DNA from: Pieris napi
Taxonomy: Eukaryota > Arthropoda > Insecta > Lepidoptera > Pieridae
Reading direction: 5' to 3'
DNA length: 64,000 nucleotides
Assembly: GCF_905475465.1 (NCBI RefSeq)
Contig: NC_062259.1
Location: 8,194,501-8,258,500, forward strand
The notes below the pieces were generated by a model, which saw only the letters and a program-made list of their open reading frames with translations, made no database searches and was not told the origin of the DNA. Positions 13,546 through 26,908 of this stretch are shown here, one piece after another (within the stretch, counting starts at the first letter, position 1; each line of letters opens with the position of its first letter). A program made the translations under genes and the position numbers.

Positions 13546-14440
13546 GGTTACCTTTCATTGTTATTTTGTGTGTTTTTGTGTGTGTGTTGTGTTAGTAATA
13601 AATATTATGTCTGAAAATAAATTTTCCATAGAATGTTACATTACATAAAATTACTTTAGCAAATGAGGTATTATACATTCATTAGGTACGAAGCTTATTA
13701 TTTATAGACTTACCTGGCCGGTCCAAACTTCTACCTAGCTTTGAGCGACATCGTAGAAGAAGTTTCTTAAGAAACATAGTTCGACAGTGAAATAACTGGG
13801 AAATATGAAGTCCCTAAAGTTTCTCTTTACAAATTTTAAAGTAAAAGTTCGGACTTAATCTAGGTAATTCACAGCAAGTAAATGACGACTCTTAGATAAA
13901 ATTGACATCTGTATATAATCCGATACTTTAATAGCGTAGCTGAATTTACAAGAAAATATTTGTATCTTAATCGCATTATAACGATGTCCATACCTATTCA
14001 CATTTATTCTTACTTCTTATCAATACCAATTGAATACTAAAAGTAATTCAGATGTTCCGATTAAAAAGGCAAAGGCCATTTCACAGCATTGGGTATTGCT
14101 AGGTTAATCTCGTTAATTAATTGCGGGAGATACTGCGCTAAGTAATTTTCTCTTCACTTTTTCTTGTTTCATTGTGCTCAGCTGAACGCCATCGTACAAA
14201 TCGGTCTCGATACGTACGTTTAATCCCAGTCGTTAGGTCTATGGGAGTTTTTTACGACTCGCTATAGAAAATACAGGAACAATACTATAAATAATTATTA
14301 TCGGGCTGATTTAATATTAAATCTTATTCATTTTTAAAGTGAAACTTCTTTAGGCGCATGTGGGTATAATTTTTACGGATGAAACGCAATATTAATAATT
14401 TTAGCGTCACGAAAATGTGCAGCGTTTTTGTCAAAGAAAA
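13546..14440. other. Unassigned A+T-rich DNA
   Basis: A short TG-rich simple repeat lies at about 13567-13592. A consensus splice donor, CCAG|GTAAGT on the minus strand, lies at 13711-13720 without an obvious partner acceptor. Nothing else is recognised. Confidence 0.35.
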
Positions 14441-14572
14441 GGGAGAGAGCGATTGAGACCGATTTAGAGAGAGTGAGAATGAGCGATGGAGTATGACTCA
14501 AATAGCCATGAAGCGAGAGTAGGGAGCAAGCAAGTGAGAAAGATCGAGAGAGAGAGTAAGATAGAGCGAACG
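14441..14572. repeat. GA-rich tract with many GAGAG motifs
   Basis: About 130 bases are purine-rich on the plus strand with repeated GAGAG and GAGCGA motifs and short GA runs, ending near 14572. Tracts of this type bind GAGA factor in insects and occur in promoters and Polycomb response elements. That role is inferred from the motif class only. A degraded microsatellite is the alternative. Confidence 0.5.
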
Positions 14573-15291
14573 TCGCATCATGTGTACTTTGTACGCATGC
14601 ACTTTTTTTTTGCCTAGTAGGTTTCTAGCTATGAGAATATCGCACCATACTGACCCATTTCGTGAAAATATCCTGTAATTATTTTACTTATCAGCTTCAT
14701 ATCAACTGGATAGTTTAAGACAACCAAATATTGACAATTGTAATAATTCGAAAATGCTCAAAGATCCCGCGCCGTCTGTACAATACAAGTCCAAACTGTA
14801 TACCTAGACGACAATGAAATATATGTTTGATTAAACTCATTTACATGTTTACGACACACTAAACCTTAATCAAAAACTAAATTTAACTATTAGTTTCTGT
14901 CAAATTGTGTTAACCTACGCTTTGTTGAAACAAGATCAGTACGAGTTAAATTGTCATTAACTAAATTTATAAAACGGGCTGTGTGTATTGCGTTTAACCT
15001 GGAGACTTGTTTCTCGGCGAAACAATTATTGTTCATACAATTTAAATCTCGCAAGAAAAATACACACAGATACAGAATGTTTTAACGGGTAAACAAAAGT
15101 CTAAGAACAATCTCACATTGATATATCTATTGTATATCCATTCTAATATTAAGGAGGTAAAAGTTTGAGTTTTAAAAATTATGAAAATTATTTTACAAGT
15201 CGTAAGAAAATTCTATAAATTTTAGTACCACGTAGACGTCTATCGTTTCAAGAGTTTTCAAGGTACTTTTAGCCGTACATCGCCACATTGT

Positions 15292-15458
15292 GGAATCATC
15301 TATCTATTGAAGTATACCCGAACCGATTCAACTTAGGGTCCCTCAAAAAATGAATGTACCGATTCGTAAAAGACCGGCAACGCACTTGTAAGGGGTGAGA
15401 CAGTGTGATTGTCCATAAGATTATCACTTAACATCAGTCCGTTTGCTTCTATAATAAA
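15292..15458 (+). mobile_element. Dispersed retroelement tail, family A, copy 1
   Basis: The block contains the family landmarks in order: a TGTGGAA segment, a CGAACCGATTCAACTTAGGGTCC segment in diverged form, CCGGCAACGCACTTG (from 15375), then ATCACTTAACATCAG and GTTTGCTTCTATAATAAA. The same order recurs at 21286, 49686 and 63083 (+) and at 46219 (-). In my recognition this is the 3' part of a retroelement that is very common in lepidopteran genomes. The copy is short and diverged. Confidence 0.65.
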
Positions 15459-16819
15459 CTAAAATTTAAGTATTTCTGAAACTGATTTTATAAAAAAATG
15501 CGTTTCCCGTTAACACGTGACTTTGGTCGCGCAAGAGCTTTAATATATATACTTACCATTTTGAATGCTAATTCCCATAATATCGTTAGTAATTGATAGG
15601 TCAGTCGATTAAAAGATAGTGAAAGGACTTTAACTGCAGTCGGAGGGTTAGACGTGCGAATTATTTAGCGCGTCGCGTGTTAGTTAGGAACACTACGATA
15701 CACGACGCGACAAACTTGCACCTACCCTATCTATAAGACCTGGTACACAAATAGGGTAATCAATAAAAAAATAATTAATCCCATATTCATTAAAAAAGAA
15801 AATTACGTCTACTGCTTTATATCGAAGTTTAAAGTAACTAATTGTTATAGAAAACAATAGTATAGCCTGAAGGCACACACTCTAAGAAAGTTACGAGCCA
15901 AAATTCTAATGTCATGGGGCATTGAAAAGGCAATTTTGTATACGATTATAGTGGTGTAGCGAAAACAAAACCGGTGGTTAGTTGCCTAGCCTATAAACAA
16001 AAAGAGATTTTATATGTACATCACTCTTGTTAAACAATTATAAGCTATCATAAAAATGTCAAACTATTGTACATAATAAATTAATAACTACATGTACAGT
16101 GTAATTAATAAAGTAATATTGAACAAAGTTTCCATCCAACTTTCACTGTTACTAAACTTAACTTCGTAGAATTCTAGAGTGAAAAAGTAATATGTCCAAT
16201 AGATTTGTATAAATGATTATCGACTGTGTGTATCAGGTCTAAACCTTTTCTCGCAAGTTCCAACCACTCCCGAGCCCTTTTGTCTCAAACGTCCATTACC
16301 CAGGCCAACATTTGCGCCAAAGCGCCGCCGACTTCACACAATACCAATTTGTCGTTCCCCTTTTCAAATTCGCGTAGAAGAATGAAAGCTTTAAGAAAAA
16401 ATGCAATGAAACATTACAGGTGATATAATCTATTTGCTTTTTAAATTATGCTAACATAGATATTAAACAAATAAGAGTATGTAGTTTAAAGCATTTTACG
16501 ATAGCGTTTATTCGACTTCTAACAAGTGCGGGTTTATAATACGTTGTTTTAGAGCAAGTTGGCCCATAATGTTATATATATATACATCTATTTCTGTATT
16601 GTGCTGTGAATCTTCTGAATAAATAAATAAACAAAAAAAATGTTTAAGGCGTGATTCTTGACGTAAGCTGCATTTTTCCCCTACATATTTTTCTTTATAC
16701 GATCGCATTTAACACCTGGGTGACGGAAAAAGACGTGACCGCCCTAAGTAAAAATTTACTTTAAGTGTCAGAGTTATCACCTGTTTCCTATAATGTATAT
16801 TCAAAGAAATAAATTGCAG
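15459..16819. other. Unassigned A+T-rich DNA
   Basis: No supported gene or repeat. Open frames at 15693-15878 (-), 16226-16423 (+) and 16508-16708 (-) have no recognisable domains. Confidence 0.35.
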
Positions 16820-17132
16820 TAGATTTGTGTACCTGTGTATTGGATTATATTTCTTGGCATTATTTTTAGACCATTAAGTTTGTTTTAATACATCTCCTGT
16901 GCCTGTGCATGTGCCTATAACTTAATTGTTTATTAATTATCTACTATATTTTTGCATTTCTTGTACTCTACCTCTGTAGGTGTTTCTTTTTCATTGTTCC
17001 CATTAGGGTTGCCTGGAAGAAATCGCTTGTTAGCGATAGGGTCGCCCGTTGCCTTATAACTTTTGTAACCTGCTTTTTTATTTTTGTTATGTGTATGTTT
17101 TTGAATAAGGTAATAAAGTATAAATAAATATA
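16820..17132 (+). mobile_element. Dispersed LINE-type 3' tail, family B, copy 1
   Basis: The diagnostic core GGGTTGCCTGGAAGAAATCG begins at 17006. It is followed by a stem ATCGCT/AGCGAT with loop TGTT, then GTCGCCCGTTGCC. The element finishes with AATAAAGTATAAATAAATA at about 17112-17132. The same core and AATAAATAA ending recur at 27.6 and 46.5 kb. A stem-loop close to the 3' end and an A-rich tail are typical of LINE 3' UTRs, which the reverse transcriptase recognises. The 5' boundary is approximate. Confidence 0.65.
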
Positions 17133-17204
17133 TAGTAGAATATTTTGTGTTAATACCGTTGAATATTTATATATCATTTTTATTAACCCTATATACGGAC
17201 TTAC

Positions 17205-17265
17205 CTCGCAACACTAATGTTATTATAATCCAAAACTTTCACTTACCTGAAATAAGAAAATTAGA
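17205..17265 (-). other. Candidate recursive splice site with 42-nt RS-exon, site 1
   Basis: Read on the minus strand, a branch-point-like CTAAT and pyrimidine-rich tract run into TTTTCTTATTTCAG. This is immediately followed by GTAAGT (17246-17241), so acceptor and donor consensus are fused. A second donor, GAG|GTAAGT, follows with its GT at 17204-17203, bounding a 42-nt segment (17246 down to 17205). This matches the known design of ratchet points in insect long introns and of RS-exons in vertebrates. It may instead be a 42-nt cassette exon. No transcript evidence is available. Confidence 0.45.
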
Positions 17266-20200
17266 ATTAATATAAGAGTGTGAAACACAATTGCATTTTG
17301 TGCTTAACTGGTGTTTATGAAAAGCGGACAAACTGTACACGACACCATTGTTTCACACGAATACTTTTTTCTTCTTATATTTACATAAAGTGAATGAATT
17401 CTTCAAAACGTCAAGGGCCATGTCAATTAGTTGAGAGATTTGTCTTTGGTTCTAAGTATTCTATCGTTTTAAAAAGTTATTTTTAGGTAAATAGTATGTT
17501 TTATCGACTTTATTTGTGATTGCTTGAATTGATAGGTTAAATACATCCGTTCATATTAAGGGTTCTTTTTATTATTCAATATTTAATCCGTTATAAATGT
17601 ATCGATTACAAGTAGATTTTGTATATTTATTTGGATTATAGACAGACATTTTAAAAGCTTCACTTTTATACTGAAACCCACTTAATTTCCAAAGAGAACG
17701 GCTTATGAAAAGTTTTTCAAAAATATGTATTTTCGGGCGTAACTAGAAAGGAATGTCACGAGACAACGTACGACGCTGTAGGGACGGCACACTAAAACAT
17801 TTTGCTAAATACCTTATCGCATATTCCGATTCTAGTGCGATCTGTGGCGGGATTTTCGAGATTTTACGGCTCTCGATAGCCCGAGGCCTTGTTAAGAATC
17901 CCACTGGCCGATACGAATTTGAATTTCCACCAGTTATCTCTGAGCGCGAGGTATGCGAACGCCGGCCATCATTTGCGATACTTCATTAACTGAAGATACA
18001 CAGTATTTCTACTAATCTATCCGAGGGCCGACCGCACGCAATTTTAAAGTGCCTCTTAGTTAATGTGAAACGTGGTCATAAACTAACCAGACCAATCGAA
18101 AATAACCGTGGAAACACTGTTCAAAGTGACAGGGCGTGGTATAAAATTTTCCTATATTCCATAACAATAGGTGTTTCTCTTTTATATTTGGACAATAGGC
18201 GAACAGTATCTTTCCCATTGTGGTGATGTTAGACCTGGTGTACGGAAATAACGTGTCTGTCACGATCTTCACAATGTCGAAGAGGTAGGTATGGACGGAA
18301 TAGCCCGATTTGATAAATTTTTATATTGGCTAATAGCTGACGTCGGCATCATTACGTATGAGCCCTAACGTCTAGATACTAAGATTAATTTGTCCATATC
18401 ATAAAGAGTAAGTGTTCTGTAAATCAATTATTACAAATAAACAATTGAAGATAGAATTATGTGGGTAATTAGTTTTCGGACCACTCAATGCCATAAACAA
18501 GGTGCGGCAACAGAGGCCGTTCATGCGATATGACCCCCGTGCATTATTTTGCAATATGTGATACTAAAATTGTCTAAGCACGGCACCCCTACCTAAACTA
18601 ATGCACACATTGACTGAGCGCACTCACACATTCGTATAATTGCACCCCATTGCTTGCTAGGCACAGCGTGTTCCTGTTTCATTTATTTTTCTAAATTTCT
18701 AAATTTTCTTATTTAAAAATGGCCGTGCAACAAGCCTTTCTTTAAATTAATCGCTACGTACGTTTATTCAATAACCTAAGCCGTAGAGTTACCTCTACGC
18801 CTAGTATAACAGTCAAGATTTACGTTTAGTATCGAAGCTTGAGCACAGTTGTGGTTGCAATTTAATCGCACAGTGGTTCAATCCGAGCAATATTGTGTGC
18901 CAATTGAAAAGCAGACATCGAGTGTAGTTTTAGTTTTTACAGTTTTTTTTAGAACCCGTTTTTTTCGAACGTATTATAAAAGCAGCGTAGTATTTGGAAT
19001 TATTTATTAGTTTATAACTAAACAAAATCAAACAAAAAAAAACTTCAATAATTAATAAGGTTACTTATAAAAGACCTAAATGTATCAATTTTGCAATAAT
19101 GATGACATTACGGGTTAATAATCTATCATGTGTAAGTATCCGCTGGCTAAGCAACAAATTCGGCAAAATTGTCGAACTAAACTTCGAAGAACCGCTTCAA
19201 ATTTTCAAAGCACTCGTAAATTAGCAATTCGTAAACACACTATATATCGGGGAGGCGCGGCGTGCATCTATTTGTTTAGCCATAGCTTTGTCGAGCGAGG
19301 GACATGGAGGTCATTAATTGTTGTAAACGCCAGCTCCTAATCGATAGAGCAACGTTCGATTCTAGTTTATATTAATGCTATTTGTGCTAACCGTAGGCAC
19401 TATCAGTCTAAACTATGCTCCTCACGGCCACCTCCCGTTATCCTTTTTAGTTCGTTTTAGTTTTATCGTCTTATTTTTCACTATGTTTGTGTTTTAGTGA
19501 ATGTATTTTGGTAATGCTTCTTTGTTATCAGCGCTATATTTATCTTAGGGTTGTTTTAGTTGGTTGAACGCGTATTTTCAATCAATTTCAAATAGTGGGT
19601 TCAAAGTTTGGCTGCTATCTGTCATTTCATCATACTTGTAATTAATTGCGAAATCAAATACATTGCAGTGCCAATAATTTCGTGAATGTAATGCTGAGCA
19701 TATATTAATTAGTGAAACGAGTGTCTAATTAACAATATAATTGAAGCATTTTGAACTTGGCAGATATTCACGTTCATTTCTGCCTGCTATTCAAACCGTG
19801 TATAGAGGTGTTGGACCGTTTTAGTTTATAGACAATGGGAAGCATGCCAGTATGAATGGACCATTTCGCGTACCATCGGACTTTTTTCACACTATCCCGC
19901 GAGAGAAACCTTCTACCCAATCAAGCGGGGCGGCTTTCAAATAAAAGTATTTACACTATTTTAGATAACATTTCGAAAGTTCGTTTCACGTTTCGTTCAG
20001 TTTGAATGGAAAGTGTTTGGGGTTTTATTACTTGTTCGAGTTTTTTAGTCTATTATTTCTTTAGGTATAAATGACTGTAAGGCAATTTTTAAATAACTTA
20101 TTATTGAATTGAAATGCTTTATGGTCTTATAACTTAGCATTTAGTTTTTAATAAGTTTAAATTATTATATATTTTTATAAGTTTATTTATTAACCCTTCA

Positions 20201-21285
20201 ATGGCACAAGAGCCGGAAATTCTAAATTGGTTTCACTAGTCAAAAACATATTTATTCTGAATCGAACGTAGAACCTCTGAACCGACGCAAACCACGAAGG
20301 CTACGTTCAAACTGCAAAGTTAATAACTATAGAATAGCTTGTAATAAAAGATCGAAGCGCAGACTAAAGACAATACGTAATTTAAAAGAGCAATAAGGTA
20401 GACAATTTAATCCTATTAGAAGCATCTTAATTTTCCAGCCTTTATAAATGATGAATTTGAATGACCACTAAATATGTATCAAATATACTGTCAGTTAATT
20501 AAATGTTCATATGAAACGAATTCGTAGAATGGTAACAAGTTTAATAGCAATCTACGTAGAAACAAGTGAATGCCATACAATTGTGTTCGCGTTACACAAA
20601 ATCAACATTTGAGAACAAAGCAAGTTTATGCGTTTTATCAGAAAATGTCATTTCATATACAACTTCGAAATCTTACAACAAACAATTTGATTTTTAAAAC
20701 AACACAGAAGCAAAGTTCTCTAAATAACAATGATAGAGAACAATTGAAAGATTTTTTTAAATTCAAAACATGTTTTTATTTACTTTTATGGGTATGTTGT
20801 GAATTATCGTGGTAAAACTTAGCTCAAGTCAATTTAAGGATAACAAATTAACATGTATGCGGCGCACTGCTCCCATTAGGCAGACATTTAGTATTAGAAA
20901 ACGTTATGGTTTGGTCAACAAGTGTTAGAAAAAACATGCCAACAAGTACATACAAGATATGAGAAAAGTATTTAAAAACGTTCAAATACTAACCAGAAAC
21001 CAATACATGCTAACAATAAATGCCAAACATTTTTAATCCTTTCTGACCAGATATACATGTAATAAGTTAGTCAGAAAATTCTTAAATATATAAATTAAAG
21101 GAATATGTTTTCAAAACGCTTAAGGCGTTACCTTGGACATCGCGATTCAATTTTCCTAGCAGCCGCTATCGGGCGGAAATTGTCAAAAGCTCTTGGGCCT
21201 TAGGCCCATGAGTTGCATACATTGGGATGGTTCAACACGCTTAATTCGTGTCACAAATGCATAATACTACTATGAATTCGAAACT
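17266..21285. other. Unassigned A+T-rich DNA with a small GC island near 18490-18670
   Basis: No supported gene. Open frames at 17753-17989 and 19128-19340 lack recognisable domains. A 15-base palindrome, TGGGCCT-T-AGGCCCA, lies at 21194-21208, just upstream of a retroelement tail. Confidence 0.35.
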
Positions 21286-21412
21286 ATAATTCTTAAAAGG
21301 CCGGCAACGCACTAGTGAGCTTTTTGGCAATGTGAGTGTCCATCACACAGGGCGGCGGTATCACTTAACGTCAGGAGAGCTTCCCGGCTGTTTGTCTTCT
21401 GTTGCTTAGAAA
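21286..21412 (+). mobile_element. Dispersed retroelement tail, family A, copy 2
   Basis: The block TTCTTAAAAGGCCGGCAACG starts near 21291. It is followed by GGCAATGTGAGTGTCCATC, GGCGGCGGTATCACTTAACG, a diverged GAGCTTCCCGGCTGTTTG and an A-rich end. This is one of the better preserved copies of the family in the window. Confidence 0.75.
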
Positions 21413-22649
21413 AAACTTAATAAGTCTAAGAAGTTTAATACATAATATGATAAGAACTTTATTTCTATAATTCGAATAATAATCAAACAGTGTTGAAAAG
21501 GGATTTTAATTAAATAAGAGCATTTAGTTTTTAGATTTATAAGAAGTGTTTTATTCGTGATTTCAGATTGAGACATGGTTTGTGATAAAAATATTTAAAA
21601 GATGTTGCGTTTATGTTATGTTTAACTTAGTTTTAACGTGAAACACGTAGATAATTTTTTTCCACAACAATTCAATGTTAATATATAATGTTGGTTTAGA
21701 ACCAAGAATATATCCAATGGATCTGATACGAATTGGTTGCACTTCCAGCCGGGTCCTATAGAATAAATTGTTAAATGAATGAAAAAAAAACACTTCTGAA
21801 TCGTTAACTATTTAGCAACATCTCGGGAAGTTCCGATAACACAGAATCACAGTCAGTTACTCCATAAAATTCAGCAAAGTAATCGTCCGACGATTTGGTC
21901 TATATTGTTTATTATTTGAATATTAACAGTAATAACAAAATAATATAGGCTATCATTTGTGTTTAATTTGTTAATAAATAACATACTAGTTTCCATAACA
22001 ACACAATAATTATTCTAATCACTAGAAATTAACGTTAGTATTAATTGAATTTATACAGTTTACCGCATAGATTTCTCTCATTCGCAAATACGGCCACAAA
22101 ATTATCCAAATTAAATTCATGTTATATTAACATTCTAGAACTGTAAAGGAACACTTTTCAAATGAATGCTCACACTCCAAGTGTACAAATAGCGTGGTTG
22201 GTATAAGATGAATAATAATACTTCATACACTATATGAAATTAAGTTCAATTAATTAAGTACAAAGACCAACATTAGATATTCGTAACCGTGAATTTACAG
22301 ATTATTTTAATGGTTTTAATACATAAAAATAAAATAGAAACAATAAGCGCACTAATGTAATGAAATTGTTCCTAGAAAATCCTATTATATTCCTTTTAAT
22401 TTCTCACTCGCTCTTAAGTATTTTTAATAAACCAGCTTATGAGCTTACAAAAGCATTTCATATTTTTCTATTAAATTTATTTGTGAAACGAGAACGGTTT
22501 ATATCAGAGAAGTACGCGCAATCAATGTAAATATTTAATGTTCCTTCCAATAAAACTTTCTCGGAGAGAACACTTGCAATAACTCAATTATTAAAGTTTA
22601 ATCTTTATAGTCAATACTGGTAATGACTTTGTTATAATCCGCATATATA
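21413..22649. other. Unassigned A+T-rich DNA
   Basis: No gene, RNA gene or repeat is recognised in this stretch. Confidence 0.4.
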
Positions 22650-22880
22650 AGTTGTTGGTCTAATGGTTTGACTGCATGACGACTCGAGATTGATTCCCTG
22701 GCGGGAAAAACTAAGAATACGCCATCTATAGTCATTTGGTAGGAACACCCTTAGTAATACTCTTACATATAACAAAGTAGTCCGCAGTAAGAGCCGACCA
22801 TTAATGTAAAACATGTTAATAATTTTACAAAGAGAGATGTAACTCTGAGATGCCCGAATCGTTAAAGAGGTACAGATCAC
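22650..22880 (+). mobile_element. Diverged tRNA-derived SINE-like element
   Basis: TGGTCTAATGG (about 22659-22669) fits the Pol III A-box consensus TRGYNNARNNG exactly. GATTGATTC, about 30 bases further on, fits the B box with one change. The head does not resemble the other SINE family here, so it would be a second family. No flanking duplication or tail is clear and the boundaries are guesses. A chance match or an old tRNA pseudogene is possible. Confidence 0.35.
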
Positions 22881-25800
22881 ATTTAAATCTTAACTAAATG
22901 GCTTAAGTAATTTACGACTTTGATGTTTAACATGGAGTTCTTAACTATAAAATTTCGATAAATAAACTTGCGAATTTTATAAATTGTCTACATGTGTATA
23001 TTTGCATCGTAGAGCATCTACGTATACGGTATTCACTTACACTATTCCAATTCTACGCTACGAGCTACTGTCTACGAAACAGCGCTAAATCAAACACTAA
23101 CATATTATTTTTTTATTAATCAAAAATGTCAAACGATCATTAGGAAAATTTCTAAATATTTAAAAGCATGGAGCAGCTTGCTAAATCACAAATCCGATCC
23201 CAATTGATACAGTACAATAGGAGAATAGTAGATCAATCTGCGAACCTAAGCACAGACGAACTATTCCAAACAAATAGTGATATGTAGATAATCGTGGATG
23301 GTATCCAGATATCGCCCACATGCGTTTGCGAGCGTTGTACGACCGACTAAAAGTGAATTAGGAGTAAGTCAGGTGGGCAGGCCACATCTGCTTCTAAACA
23401 ATAGGTGCCGGCTCCGATACCAATGATGCAGCGGTTTTGTACGGCTTACCTTTAGATTAATTCGACTCCGTGATATGCGATTTATTAGACAAGCTATGAG
23501 ACTACCGCTTTATACGTTGCAAGTTATAATTGGTTTGGTTAATAATTAATATTATCAAAGCACATGTATAAACGTTTTTTTAAATGTCTTAGCTACTCTT
23601 TGATAATACAGCCTGGCGATGTATATAAAACCTGCAAAAATGTTTGCAGAAGAACTACGTAAAATTAAAAGGAAATTAATAATTAAAAAGTCAATCAACG
23701 GCTTTCTCGGTAAACGAACGCTCATTTCAAGCTCCGTAGTAATACAGCTCGAATTTAATATCGAGACGAGAAATCTTTAAAAAACAGGTCTAGAAATGGG
23801 CATCGATAGGGCCAGGTTTACAAAGCAAGGCTAATCAGCCGCATTTGTTCGACAAACGCGGCGCTACTACAATGCCCCCTACCACCCTACCCCCCTTCGT
23901 CCCGTTGATGCGGATAATTAACGAATACCGTTGTGGTCCCGTGCTACTGGTTATATTAACTTTTAAGCCTTATTTCTAAGAGTAATACGTTTAACGTCCA
24001 TTCTTTTTAACACTTCGAGTTTGTTCGATTAGGCATTTCATTACCATTGTGGGATTTTAAATCAGAATTTTTTTTTTTTTGAAATATCAAAGTTTTTATA
24101 GTTAGTATTACAAAATTGCCTTTAAAAATTCAGCACAATAACACATGATACCAAAATGGTAGTGGCAGATACATTTGTAAGAAATCCGAGAAATTCGTTT
24201 CGGACGCTTGCAGGAGACGTAACATAAAATCCGCATAAATAATTCAGAGGCAGCATGTAGAGGCATCACGACAGGATCGGGTAGAATCGAGATTCAAACA
24301 AGGAAGACGCTCAGACAAATGCGACAACCCTTATCTCCTGTTTTATTAATACTAAGGCTATTCACTAGCCTTTCCGAGTATTCTAGTAACAACATAATAA
24401 CCAGTAATAAACCCTTGGCTTTACAATGCGAGATCCCAGAGTTGACACTATGCACGTCGACATTACCAAAAGCTCACTCCGGCTGCATGTGTTGATTTAT
24501 TACAAAAGGCTCTTTGAGTTGGAGAAAGCATGCGAGTCCGCCTGTATCCTTTGAGATTAGCCTATATTGCGAGAGACCAATTTGATACAATATACGAGCA
24601 AATATTAGCTCCATCTGACCCGAAGTCGGAACCCGCGGTGACGGACCGCATGATTTCACAATCGCCTAAATCTAAACTAATATTACTTGTGCATCGGTCC
24701 GAAAGCTACACCTGTAAATATTTGAACAGGATGTTATATGTATTGCAATTTTCATCAATGATTTATGAGTACAGGAACGGACAAGCTCTCATACATAAGT
24801 TAGAGTGCTAGGGTCTCATTGCGTAATCTGCTGGTATCGCAATCTACATTTGGTATATGAGATGAGAAAACTTATATAATCAGTTTATCAAGCTTGTAAG
24901 AAATCTTAGACCGGGTGTAAAAATAACATCTACGTGTGCTATAACAATTTAATAACATTAATTAGAACAATTTATTATCAAAAATTATATAAGAAAAATT
25001 CATAAAGAAGTTATCGCATAAGTTTTATGAAGTTCTATGAAGTCTTATATAGTTTTTTAAGTGTCGCGGTATGAATTATACTATTGAAATATGTATTATT
25101 ATTCTTAATAACGTCTAAACATGATAACAAGGGTCTAACAAAGCTTGGAAAAAATGCTTTTAATTAATAAAATAGTAACGCACGCATCCGTGCTTGTATA
25201 CCACTAACGTTTCATTGAATTAGAAAAGTAATAGAACAAAGCAATGGGTCAGACGCTCATTAAAACAAAAGCTTTGCGGCTCCGCACAATATCATTATCC
25301 ATCAACGACCATTCAAAGGTAACGTTTTGAGGCACACATCAGATAGATGCCTTTTTACAATAGCCTCAACGCGCATTGTAGTCATTTAAGCGAAGTTCGC
25401 TATTGTGGTTTGTAAAGTTGGAGCTATCGACAGGTTGATAACGGGAGGTTTGTTCAAAGGACCTCTGTATTGACGATTGAATTTAATAGACGCCAAATTG
25501 TCGAAAGATCAACCGTCCGATAAATAGACACCTCCGCAAAGATAACCGACACGAAGCTAAAGGCACCCATTGATTTCTTGACCCTCGTGTTAAACAATGC
25601 AGCAAAATTATGGTCAGATTTATATACTACACCCGCTAATTACGATATATGATAACTTATAATTTATTGGAACTACTCCAACTCGTGTATCGATGTTCGA
25701 GGTTTTCGATCCGAGATAATACTGTTATTTCAAATTCAGTGTGAATTCAGCACCATAAAGTGAGAAGGTATGTGATGCGTCTGATACCTCGTTAATTTAT

Positions 25801-26908
25801 ACCGAATGTTTGTGCCTAATCGAGAGTCGAATCTTCATGAAGTGCAGCAACAATGTAGGATACTGAAAGGGGGGTAAAACACCATTGCATATAGCTGCAT
25901 CACTAACATTGGCTCGGCGAGCGAGTGCCCCCCTGATCCTCCTATCTCCAAATTCAAACACTAACACATTTACAACACTATAATATCGTCATTATGCAAA
26001 TTCATCTCACCCTTAACATTAGAGACGTGTGGGAAAAAGCGTGGCTATATATCAATTTATAATTGTTTGTTTTCATTAAAATTGCATGTTTGGATTTGAG
26101 AGAACTGATATTTTAGCCCGAAAGGCTGTGTGTAATAAGGAATGATATCGTTTTTATCTATGTTTGTATTAAATCAATCTTTGTTACGATTTCATTAACC
26201 AATTTCAAATTAGACTTGTACACACACAGCAGCACGTACGAAATTCTAGCGCATCCACACTCATGACGAAGTGAACGAAAATGGAGCGGTAACTAATGTG
26301 TACTTTCGTCAGCGTACAATATCTCGCACGGGATTTCTAATCCACGCTCCCGTCGATCAATGCTACAATCGACATTTCATATTAAATGGGGGCCAAGCGG
26401 AACGAGCATACGTTTGTCTTGAAACTGTACATATTTACCTTAAAGTTGATCAGAAAGTATCCTCCGGTAGAAACCGAAAAATATTGCTAAGTTGTGTATA
26501 ATAGTTTCTTCAAAACATGCCGTCTAATATAATGCCGTCATTAATATTATAAACGCTACCCAGAAGAGATTAGATATAAAATTTACTCAAATAAAACTTA
26601 CTAAAATACAGGCTTTGATAGAAGCATTCGAAAACCGCAAGCAACATGCGAAGCTCGACACCCAGTCAATGTGATTATACCCCAGTACATAGTCTAAACA
26701 AGCGACCATAGGAAGTATTATGTATATGAGCACGTAAACAAAGCGGGGGTGCGTTTTGCAATTCTGATTCATTATGTAGCTGCGGGCACGGCCGCACGCT
26801 GCATCTTCTGCATTTCGATTATCTCCTTATTATCGCCTACCATTTATAGTTAACGCACCTATTTACAGGGGTATTTTCTAATGATCCATACATTATAATA
26901 CCAAACCC
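22881..26908. other. A+T-rich DNA with GC-richer patches
   Basis: No supported gene. GC-richer patches occur at about 23815-23930 (C-runs) and 25850-25960. Open frames at 24474-24811 and 26271-26501 have no recognisable domain. Confidence 0.3.

Noticed and set aside
13709..13722. CCAG|GTAAGT donor on the minus strand
   Set aside because: No pyrimidine-rich acceptor lies directly upstream. A single 9-mer of this kind is expected by chance in 64 kb.
19320..19370. GTTCGATTC as a tRNA gene
   Set aside because: No A box and no cloverleaf pairing could be found.
23368..23397. RWAGH-like reverse-transcriptase tail motif
   Set aside because: Only eight codons between stops; too short to support a LINE remnant.
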